From contig QBVD01000013.1 of NCBI GenBank assembly GCA_003058525.1, positions 1 to 39,219 on the forward strand: a stretch of 39,219 nt of DNA. Direction: 5' to 3'. The DNA is from a gamma proteobacterium symbiont of Ctena orbiculata (GTDB lineage Bacteria; Pseudomonadota; Gammaproteobacteria; Chromatiales; Chromatiaceae). Every line of letters begins with the position of its first letter. Positions within the stretch are counted from its first letter, which is position 1. Positions 33,838-39,219 of the stretch are shown in pieces. The notes beneath the pieces are model-generated. The model was not told the origin of the DNA. It saw nothing but the letters and a program-made list of their open reading frames with translations, and searched no databases. A program made the translations under genes and the position numbers.

Positions 33838-34614
33838 ATGTCAGTCAAATATGGAATGGTAATCGATCTGCACCAATGCACAGGTTGCGGCAGTTGTGCG
33901 TTGGCCTGCAAGGCAGAAAACAACACCCAGGCGCGGGCCCACAACCAGAGTTTCAACTGGGCCGACTTCACCATGAAGACAGAGGGCGAGTTTCCGAACA
34001 CTACCTATGTGCAAATGCCAGTGCTGTGCAATCATTGCAGCAATCCTCCCTGTATCGAAGAATGTCCCACCGAGCCCAAAGCCATGTTCAAGGCGCCCGA
34101 CAATACGACGCTCTTCAACCAGGAAAGGTGCATTGGCTGCGGGGCCTGCCTGGACGCCTGCCCCTATAGTTCTCAGGAGCTGGACGATTCCAGTCTCGAC
34201 GGCGGAACCTACAGTGTCATCAGTTTCAATCAGTTCGATTTTCCGGTCCATCCGGAGTGGCTCGATGAGAACCCGGCCATCGCCGGATGCACGGCATCGG
34301 GAGCCGAAGTAGCCAAGACGGCCGGTGCGACGCCGCCCAGCGAGAACAGGTTCAATTCAGGCGATTATCCGCCAGTGCGCAACATGGGTATCATCGAGAA
34401 GTGTACGTTCTGCTATCACAGAACAAGCGTCGGTGAACTACCGGCATGTGTTGAGGCGTGCCCGGCAGACGCCCGGATATTCGGTGATCAAAATGATCCC
34501 AATAGCGCGATCGCCAAGATCCTCGCCGCTCAGAAAGCGACTCGGCTAAAGGAAGAGGAAGGAACCGAACCCAACGTCTTCTATATCCGAAGTTACAACG
34601 ATCCTACCGTTTGA
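33838..34614 (+). CDS. ArrB-like iron-sulfur subunit
   Basis: 258 residues, 33 bp after the catalytic gene. Four [4Fe-4S] cluster motifs: CTGCGSCALACKAEN (17-31), CNHCSNPPCIEECP, CIGCGACLDACPYS, and CTFCYHRTSVGELPACVEACP. The C-terminal KEEEGTEPNVFYIRSYN is typical of the B subunits of ArrA/Psr/Ttr-type enzymes. It carries electrons to the ArrA-like subunit on the periplasmic face. No NrfD-type membrane anchor follows, so another anchor (the cytochrome b or the multiheme protein) must serve. Confidence 0.82.
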   Translation: MSVKYGMVIDLHQCTGCGSCALACKAENNTQARAHNQSFNWADFTMKTEGEFPNTTYVQMPVLCNHCSNPPCIEECPTEPKAMFKAPDNTTLFNQERCIGCGACLDACPYSSQELDDSSLDGGTYSVISFNQFDFPVHPEWLDENPAIAGCTASGAEVAKTAGATPPSENRFNSGDYPPVRNMGIIEKCTFCYHRTSVGELPACVEACPADARIFGDQNDPNSAIAKILAAQKATRLKEEEGTEPNVFYIRSYNDPTV

Positions 34615-34638
34615 GGATCGCACGCACGATGAATTGGC

Positions 34639-34659
34639 GCTGGGGTCGTTGGCCCCAGC
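34639..34659 (+). promoter_or_regulatory. 7-bp stem hairpin between the ArrB-like and TorD genes
   Basis: GCTGGGG, loop TCGTTGG, CCCCAGC forms a perfect stem. It lies in the short gap after the ArrB-like stop and before the chaperone gene. No U-run follows, so it is more likely an mRNA-processing or attenuating element than a terminator. Confidence 0.35.
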
Positions 34660-34681
34660 CCTTTGCTTTAAAGGGATTTCC

Positions 34682-35329
34682 ATGGAAAACCTTCAAAACG
34701 ACGTACAGCGCCGACATCAAGCCAAAGCTGACGCCTGCCGTATGCTCAGCGCCTGCTATTACGAGCCGGAGGAAGCCTTTCTGGAAGAGGACATCTTTGG
34801 CCAGCTGGAACAGGCCTTGTCGGCCCTGGATTCTGAATATGCCGCGGAAGCGCAAGTCATGGGTGCGTGCTTCCGTGAGATCAGCTACGAGGACCTACGG
34901 ATCGATTACACCCGCCTGTTCCTCGGTCCTTTCAATATCCGATCCAAACCCTACGGATCGGTTTACCTGGACCGCGGAAACGTCGTTATGGGCAATACGA
35001 CCATGGCGGTGCTGGCCCTTTACCGCGAAGGCGGATTCCATGTCGCCGAGGCGTTCACCGAGATGCCCGACCATGTGGCTGTGGAGTTGGAATTCCTCTA
35101 TCTGTTAAATGCCCGCCTAGGCAACGGTCATACTGAATCCAATGAACGGAACCGCTTAGCCGAGTTGGAACGCAGCTTGCTCGATGAACACCTGGGTCAG
35201 TGGATAGTTCCGTTTACAGAGGCTATGAAAGAGGGCTCGTGCACAGCATTTTACAGGAAGCTCGCCGACCTGACCCGGCGCTTCGTCCTTGATGCCCTGC
35301 GGCAGCCGGGCATGGTATTGCTGCCATGA
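34682..35329 (+). CDS. TorD-family chaperone
   Basis: 215 residues from the ATG at 34682, which follows AAAGGGA; an earlier in-frame ATG at 34634 lies in the hairpin region and is rejected. All-helical, with the family pattern CFREISYEDLRIDYTRLFLGPFNI...PYGSVYLDR (about 58-99) and MPDHVAVELEFLYLL at about 127-141. It should protect and deliver the apo ArrA-like subunit to Tat. It overlaps the next gene by 4 bp (ATGA). Confidence 0.86.
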   Translation: MENLQNDVQRRHQAKADACRMLSACYYEPEEAFLEEDIFGQLEQALSALDSEYAAEAQVMGACFREISYEDLRIDYTRLFLGPFNIRSKPYGSVYLDRGNVVMGNTTMAVLALYREGGFHVAEAFTEMPDHVAVELEFLYLLNARLGNGHTESNERNRLAELERSLLDEHLGQWIVPFTEAMKEGSCTAFYRKLADLTRRFVLDALRQPGMVLLP

Positions 35330-36285
35330 TTGTGCCCCTGAGCGGCTACGCCTTGAAGACGCTAGCCCCCGAGACGGCAGTCACCGTCGACCGATCACGG
35401 TGTGTCCGTCATCGCTGCACTGCCAATCGCTGTACCAAGTGCATGGACATTTGTCCGATGGATACCATTTCATGGGGCCAAGGAGGTCTGCACATCAACA
35501 CCGGCACTTGCACTCAATGCCTTGCGTGTCTCTCGGTTTGCCCGACAGCAGCACTCTCTTTCCCGGGTCTTTCCCTACCTCGCCTCCTGTCTGACCTCGC
35601 CAACCATCCGCTTCCCGTACTCGGATGCAAGGGACAGCCGGATACTGATGCCCATGCGCGGCTTTCATGCCTCGGCTACTTGGCCCATCCGGAGGTGATG
35701 GTGCTATTTGCGCTGGTTATCCCTGACGGGTTACACATCAACTTGACTGCTTGTAGCGAATGCGCGAACAGCCATATCCTGGACAGCGTTGTCGCCGCTC
35801 ACGACCGGTTGAAGGATATTGTCCCCGGCCACGCCGTCAGATTGATACAGAACAGGGAAGAACTCGAATATCAGGCGCCATCGCTTTCTCGTCGCCAGTT
35901 TTTTACATTATTCCGAGAGCGCTCGGCCTCTGCCGCCGCAGTCATGGTGAGGCGCTTGCAGGACGGCGCGGAACAGCAGCCGTACGGGAACAAACGGGTT
36001 CCGGCAACGCGGGCTTTGTTACTCAAGGCCATAGAGGCATCGCCGGTGGCAAACTACCGGACGATCAGAGATCAGCTATTCGGGAAAATATCCTTCACGT
36101 CGGATTGCACCCGCTCGAAACGTTGTGTTGGCGTCTGTCCCACTGGCGCCATCCAATCCTCCGACGCAAACGGTAAGCTCCCAGTGTTTGACCAAACACT
36201 CTGCATTTCCTGTTATTCCTGCCAATCCTTTTGCCGCAATCGAGGTGTTTTAGTTTTAGACAATAACCGGACGGCATTCAAGTAG
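35326..36285 (+). CDS. NapF-like multi-cluster ferredoxin
   Basis: 319 residues, probably cytoplasmic. Cysteine motifs: CTANRCTKCMDICP (about 37-50), CTQCLACLSVCPTAAL (about 64-79), CTRSKRCVGVCPTGAI, and CISCYSCQSFC near the C-terminus. Isolated cysteines in CLGYL and CSECA could bind another cluster. NapF-type ferredoxins help mature Mo enzymes or pass electrons in the cytoplasm. It is the last gene of the operon; the next genes are on the opposite strand. A GCGGC-TCT-GCCGC stem follows at about 36366-36378. Confidence 0.75.
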   Translation: MIVPLSGYALKTLAPETAVTVDRSRCVRHRCTANRCTKCMDICPMDTISWGQGGLHINTGTCTQCLACLSVCPTAALSFPGLSLPRLLSDLANHPLPVLGCKGQPDTDAHARLSCLGYLAHPEVMVLFALVIPDGLHINLTACSECANSHILDSVVAAHDRLKDIVPGHAVRLIQNREELEYQAPSLSRRQFFTLFRERSASAAAVMVRRLQDGAEQQPYGNKRVPATRALLLKAIEASPVANYRTIRDQLFGKISFTSDCTRSKRCVGVCPTGAIQSSDANGKLPVFDQTLCISCYSCQSFCRNRGVLVLDNNRTAFK

Positions 36286-36343
36286 TCGGTGGCTTTTCCT
36301 ATTGAGAGTTGGCCGGGATTCCTACAAATTCTGCCAAAAAGCA

Positions 36344-36404
36344 ATCCAACGATTAAGGTCAGCCGTGCGGCTCTGCCGCGTCGGATTGGGTCGCATGGTT
36401 ATAC
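36344..36404. other. attC-like site e (right block, weak)
   Basis: ATCCAAC (36344-36350) and GTTATAC (36398-36404) with a GCGGC...GCCGC hairpin between. The left core may be accidental. The right core is the exact reverse complement of GTATAAC at 36994-37000, the other end of the brnTA cassette, which is the pattern expected for a real cassette. Confidence 0.45.
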
Positions 36405-36407
36405 CTT

Positions 36408-36656
36408 TCACCCCGCTTGCTTTAATTCTTCTCTGATGACCTTACGTAACGCATCTTCCAGAGATTTATCGTGTGCTTTGATGTGCTCACGCAATGCTTC
36501 GTTGATGAGAGATTGGTAGTTCCCGCCTCCTGCAGCATGTACCAGGCTCTTGAAGTGTCCGATAATATCGGCATCCAAACGAATAGTAATACGAACCTTA
36601 TTTGGGTCGGGTTTGATAATTGCACCACGCTTTCCTTTACTGAAATCTTCACTCAT
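36408..36656 (-). CDS. brnA: BrnA antitoxin (second pair)
   Basis: 82 residues. Ribbon-helix-helix region KVRITIRLDADIIGHFKSLVHAAGGGNYQSLINEALREHI (about 20-59). It overlaps the end of brnT by 8 bp. This is a different lineage from the first brnA in the window (low similarity outside the ribbon-helix-helix), so the two pairs arrived separately. Confidence 0.85.
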   Translation of the reverse strand: MSEDFSKGKRGAIIKPDPNKVRITIRLDADIIGHFKSLVHAAGGGNYQSLINEALREHIKAHDKSLEDALRKVIREELKQAG

Positions 36657-36930
36657 AGTTCAGGCCTTGATAATACTGTTTGGTTTGACCGCGATCCGCG
36701 TCCCGGGCAGATATAATGCGAATTAAATTTTCGTTACGCTCTGCATGAACAACAAAAAGAACTTTGAGATCTGGTCCTAATCCCAATGTTTTAAAGCGTT
36801 GTTCTGGATGATCGCGATCTTCGATCGTGAGGGCGTTTTCGTCCTCCAGGGCAATCACTGCATCAGCGAAATCGACTCCGTGTTTATGGAGATTTTCAGC
36901 AGCCTTCCTTGGATCCCACTCAAAGTCCAT
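36649..36930 (-). CDS. brnT: BrnT toxin (second pair)
   Basis: 93 residues, full length. It begins MDFEWDPRKAAENLHKHGVDFADA and continues with HPEQRFKTLGLGPDLKVLFVVHAERNENLIRIISARDA, the BrnT core of this RelE-like RNase family. Unlike the first pair it has a normal ATG (36930). Upstream lies an operator-like palindrome. It presumably stabilises the cassette array. Confidence 0.88.
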   Translation of the reverse strand: MDFEWDPRKAAENLHKHGVDFADAVIALEDENALTIEDRDHPEQRFKTLGLGPDLKVLFVVHAERNENLIRIISARDADRGQTKQYYQGLNYE

Positions 36931-36937
36931 GAGTTAA

Positions 36938-36959
36938 TTGTATGCACAACTCGTGTACA
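36938..36959. promoter_or_regulatory. Operator candidate of the second brnTA pair
   Basis: TTGTATGCAC (36938-36947) and GTGTACA (36953-36959) form an imperfect palindrome starting 8 bp upstream of brnT. It shares nine of ten bases of its left half with the operator candidate of the first pair (TTGTATGTAC). Confidence 0.42.
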
Positions 36960-36993
36960 TGTCAATGTGGATAAAAGCTTCTATTTATCAGAG

Positions 36994-37074
36994 GTATAAC
37001 GCCTCAATAATGGGCCGGAGCACGCAGTTCAGAGGTCCAGCCCCGAAGGGGTGCCATTGATTGATTTGTTAAGT
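36994..37074. other. attC-like site f
   Basis: GTATAAC (36994-37000) and GTTAAGT (37068-37074). The 81-bp palindrome includes CAATAATGG opposite CCATTGATTG and an inner CAGCCCCGAAGGGGTG stem. Its right core is the exact reverse complement of ACTTAAC at the far end of the same cassette (37427-37433). Confidence 0.75.
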
Positions 37075-37077
37075 GTT

Positions 37078-37413
37078 TTAGTACCCACGGTTGGCTCGAT
37101 CTTCTGAATAAATATTGACGACAACCTTTACTCCTTTTGCCCATTCGTAGGCAGCCAATTTTGAGGGAATTTGCTTTCGAATCCTTTCGGCTAATTGGTT
37201 GGCACGAGCTTCCGATTGCGATGAAAGATCATAGTAGATACCAATGCTAACGGAATCATCAAAGGTTGTTACTGATGTATCGAATTCTTTGAAACCATGG
37301 ACATAGTTTCCAACCACAAGGGCTAAATAATCTTTCTTCTCAATGGCAATGGACTCAGCCTGGGTTAGTGCTGACGAACATAAAAGTAGAAGGATAATCC
37401 CTATTTTGTTCAT
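37078..37413 (-). CDS. Secreted hypothetical protein, cassette-borne
   Basis: 111 residues from the ATG at 37413; a start five codons earlier is possible. Signal peptide MNKIGIILLLLCSSALTQA, cut before ESIAIEKK. The mature part is about 90 residues (YLALVVGNYVHGF, then SVSIGIYYDL, then ANQLAERIRKQIPSKLAAYEW, then GVKVVVNIYSED) and looks like a small alpha/beta domain. Family unknown. Single-gene cassette between sites f and g. Confidence 0.62.
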   Translation of the reverse strand: MNKIGIILLLLCSSALTQAESIAIEKKDYLALVVGNYVHGFKEFDTSVTTFDDSVSIGIYYDLSSQSEARANQLAERIRKQIPSKLAAYEWAKGVKVVVNIYSEDRANRGY

Positions 37414-37426
37414 GCTGTCTCCTGAC

Positions 37427-37513
37427 ACTTAACGATTAGCGCATGGGGCTGCGCAGCGACAGCGAAGCAGCCCAAGCGACTGAAGGGAGCGATTCTTGGC
37501 GCACTTGTTAGCG
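37427..37513. other. attC-like site g
   Basis: ACTTAAC (37427-37433) and GTTAGCG (37507-37513), with a GGGCTGC...GCAGCCC stem inside. The right core is the exact reverse complement of CGCTAAC at 37919-37925, the other end of the next cassette. Confidence 0.75.
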
Positions 37514-37516
37514 ATT

Positions 37517-37912
37517 TCAATACAGCCGTACCCGTAACTTTGTGAAATATATAAGACTTAACAAAACACCCTCAAGGGCGCTCAGCACGGACAATACTAA
37601 CATTTCTATGTTTGTTAGAACTACTGCGCCAGTAAAAACCCATGAAAAGTGCCCGAAAATAACAATACCTAGAAAGAGATGGGTAAAGGCTCTGCGAAAA
37701 AGCACGACTCCGAGTAATGAAGCCAAATATACAACGAAATATACCCACCCAAACCATTCAGGCCAAGGAAAAATAGCGCCGTAAGTATTCCAGGAAAGCA
37801 AGGTTTGAATCTCATCTGACAATGTGGGATAGGCAAACGGAGCGAACCAATAGATATTGAAGAATACCGCAATTACAAGTGCTATTCCTTTATGCAGTTT
37901 TTCTTCGATCAT
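37517..37912 (-). CDS. Four-helix membrane protein, cassette-borne
   Basis: 131 residues with four membrane helices (about 10-28, 55-70, 77-98, 102-124) and a polar N-terminus MIEEKLHKG. Trp/Phe-rich loops (FPWPEWFGW). No family recognised. Single-gene cassette, ending four bases from the core of site g. Confidence 0.6.
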   Translation of the reverse strand: MIEEKLHKGIALVIAVFFNIYWFAPFAYPTLSDEIQTLLSWNTYGAIFPWPEWFGWVYFVVYLASLLGVVLFRRAFTHLFLGIVIFGHFSWVFTGAVVLTNIEMLVLSVLSALEGVLLSLIYFTKLRVRLY

Positions 37913-37918
37913 TTGTAT

Positions 37919-38002
37919 CGCTAACGCTGCGATTTGCTGAAGGCGGCAGATTGGCGATTCTCAGCCAAGCTGTTGCCCTTCAGCAACATTGCCTTGTTAG
38001 AA
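37919..38002. other. attC-like site h
   Basis: CGCTAAC (37919-37925) and GTTAGAA (37996-38002). The arms pair strongly: GCTGAAGGCGGCAG on the left against CTGTTGCCCTTCAGC on the right, with a TTGGC...GCCAA stem between. The right core is the exact reverse complement of TTCTAAC at 38450-38456. Confidence 0.78.
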
Positions 38003-38011
38003 ACAGCCCTC

Positions 38012-38443
38012 TTAATCAATGCACTCATTTTGATATTTAAGGCAATTTAGCATTACTTGAGTGGCCTCAAACTGAGCCTTACTTCCCGAATACACAACAA
38101 TGAGATATTCGTCTTCACCGAGATTACTTTCATCGTATAAACGACTATCTTTTTCAATCCACCTCATAACTCTAGCTCGATGGGATGCTGATTTTGTATG
38201 CTTTGCTGCTCCCCTATAAATCTGCTCTGCAGCGGCTTCTGCCCTACGTGCTTCAAGTAACATTTTCTCTGAATAGCACAGACGCCCATTTTGATGCTTG
38301 AACTCTACATCAGCTATCTTTAACTGCTCTGTCCACGCCAATTCAAATAGTTGTGACTGAGGCTGTTTACAGCTAACCGACTCAGATAACAAATCACATC
38401 CAGACACCAAGATTACAGCTAATATTCCGATCCATGCTTTCAT
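38012..38443 (-). CDS. Putative lipoprotein, cassette-borne
   Basis: 143 residues. Signal with lipobox AVILVSGC, lipidated Cys16. The mature part contains a long amphipathic helix (EKMLLEARRAEAAAEQIYRGA) and ends in a short segment with two cysteines (LNCLKYQNECID). No family recognised. Single-gene cassette. Confidence 0.6.
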   Translation of the reverse strand: MKAWIGILAVILVSGCDLLSESVSCKQPQSQLFELAWTEQLKIADVEFKHQNGRLCYSEKMLLEARRAEAAAEQIYRGAAKHTKSASHRARVMRWIEKDSRLYDESNLGEDEYLIVVYSGSKAQFEATQVMLNCLKYQNECID

Positions 38444-38449
38444 ATATGC

Positions 38450-38512
38450 TTCTAACAGTCAGGCTCAGCGGCGCGAGCGGAAGCGAGCATCCGCTGTAGC
38501 CAGTGGTTAGAG
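38450..38512. other. attC-like site i
   Basis: TTCTAAC (38450-38456) and GTTAGAG (38506-38512). The arms GGCTCAGCGG and CCGCTGTAGCC pair well. The stop codon of the truncated gene (TAA, 38509-38507) is inside the right core. Its far-end partner is lost because that cassette is interrupted. Confidence 0.72.
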
Positions 38513-38983
38513 CTTACAGTTATACTCAGAGTGCATAGTTGCCAGTATATCATTAACTTCATTAGATTTAATTTCCCACCAAGCCTTGCTTTTTCCTAAT
38601 CGTTCAAATTGTAATTTTGTTTTTTTGCAGAAGTATAAATTAGTCAAATTTCTTAATTTTTCGAATCTCGCGTTGTATATGAATACATTGTCTCCAAATT
38701 CATTTATGACTGAATAATCAATATCTTTGTTGCATGATTCAATCGTTTCCCCTCTCATTTTTGCTGAGAGACAAACATTTTGTATTGTTTGCCCTACAAC
38801 GGATTGCAGAAGCGCTGCTTTTACAATTCCATCAATTCTTGGGGCATAGGCGAAAAGTTCGGCTGCTTCTACTATTAATTCCTCCCTAGATTTCTTTACC
38901 CCTTCCTTATAGTTGTGATCTTGTTGCGCATACCAGAGCCCATAACTAGACGCATATGATGTTGCCGCACCACTGCTGTCCCG
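38507..38983 (-). pseudogene. Cassette gene truncated by an IS4-family element
   Basis: The frame is open from 38983 leftwards to the stop at 38507 (about 158 codons) but has no plausible start at its right end: the sequence there (a TAA at 38986-38984) belongs to, or abuts, the insertion sequence. An internal ATG at 38758 could still start an 83-residue fragment. The upstream residues (HNYKEGVKKSREELIVEAAELF, APRIDGIVKAALLQSVVGQ) look genuinely coding, so the original gene was longer than the window shows. Family unknown. Confidence 0.6.
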
Positions 38984-39000
38984 TTAAGGATTAGAAAAGA

Positions 39001-39073
39001 GGCCTGATAATCAATTGTTTTTGTTACAATAGTTTCACCATAAAACATTGAAAAAACAAAAGATAATCAGGCC
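39001..39073 (+). promoter_or_regulatory. Inverted repeat in the transposase leader
   Basis: GGCCTGATAATC (39001-39012) and GATAATCAGGCC (39062-39073) pair at 11 of 12 positions and extend imperfectly through T-rich/A-rich flanks. The right arm ends at the transposase ATG. It could be the element's terminal repeat region or an mRNA hairpin hiding the start codon. Confidence 0.5.
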
Positions 39074-39219
39074 ATGGCTCATTGTAATACGATCTTCTTG
39101 CAATTACTAAAACTTGTGTCGAGACATGAATTTGAAACTCTCGCTAAACAGCACCACACAGGCCGTTCCTTCAGAACGGCCTCTCGATGGTCGCAGTTTG
39201 TGGTCATGATGATGGCGCA
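39074..39219 (+). CDS. IS4-family transposase, DUF4372-type N-terminus (partial)
   Basis: The first 48 residues are visible (HCNTIFLQLLKLVSRHEFE, then TGRSFRTASRWSQFVVMMM) and run off the window's right end. The start of IS4-type transposases with a DUF4372 domain has the same layout: a short helix FxQLLxL(I/V)xRxxFE followed by R-x-x-x-x-x-W-x-Q-(x)2-V-M-M. The element has inserted into a cassette gene on the opposite strand. Confidence 0.7.
   Translation, partial: MAHCNTIFLQLLKLVSRHEFETLAKQHHTGRSFRTASRWSQFVVMMMA

Noticed and set aside
1-39219. tRNA or rRNA genes
   Set aside because: I saw no cloverleaf-like sequence with a T-arm GGTTCGA-type motif in a suitable setting, and no rRNA-like stretch; a covariance search was not possible here.

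Overview
The window looks like a chromosomal segment of a metabolically versatile gammaproteobacterium. GC-rich respiratory operons (formate dehydrogenase with DUF3305/DUF3306 partners, an arsenate-reductase-like molybdoenzyme, a DsrMK/Hdr-like module) sit beside GTP-type PEP carboxykinase and many dispersed palindromic repeats. That combination suggests a relative of sulfur-oxidising Chromatiales or the Sedimenticola/Thiodiazotropha group. This placement is inference; there is no rRNA marker in the window.

Layout. 1-0.7 kb: start of a probable IS91-type transposase and its flank. 0.7-2.9 kb: arsenate detoxification pair arsJ + GAPDH. 3.0-7.97 kb: repeat-rich stretch (MITE-like elements, two tandem duplications) holding a PhoX-like protein, a MOT1-type molybdate/sulfate transporter and a DUF4399 protein. 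7.97-18.4 kb: a ten-gene minus-strand formate dehydrogenase operon. 18.4-18.9 kb: a divergent control region with two facing sigma-54-type promoters and a 9-bp palindrome between them. 18.9-21.7 kb: moaA, fdhD and an HTH/periplasmic-binding-protein-like regulator. 21.7-24.8 kb: repeats, a small membrane protein and pckG. 25.2-27.7 kb and 36.3-38.98 kb: two blocks of small, AT-richer, minus-strand genes separated by attC-like palindromes. These read as one integron cassette array. 28.0-28.7 kb: a decayed Tn3-family transposase. 28.9-36.3 kb: a plus-strand operon for an ArrA-like respiratory system. 38.98 kb to the end: an IS4-family element that truncates the last cassette gene.

How it fits together. 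Both large molybdoenzymes (FdhA, the ArrA-like protein) need molybdate and the bis-MGD cofactor. The window supplies a molybdate transporter, MoaA, FdhD and two TorD-type chaperones. Formate oxidation would feed electrons through FdhB and FdhC to quinone, or to the downstream NarI/DsrM-like cytochrome b and DsrK/HdrD-like protein. The ArrAB-like enzyme lacks the usual ArrC (NrfD-type) anchor and instead travels with a cytochrome b561 and a membrane-tailed multiheme cytochrome with nine CXXCH motifs. Arsenic appears in two roles: efflux-type detoxification at 1-3 kb and possible respiration at 29-36 kb.

The most striking results are (1) a cassette array whose seven-base core sites differ between cassettes but match within each cassette; (2) its interruption by a Tn3 remnant plus the Arr-like operon; (3) the paired sigma-54 control region of the formate dehydrogenase locus; (4) the Arr-like system with a nine-heme-motif cytochrome.
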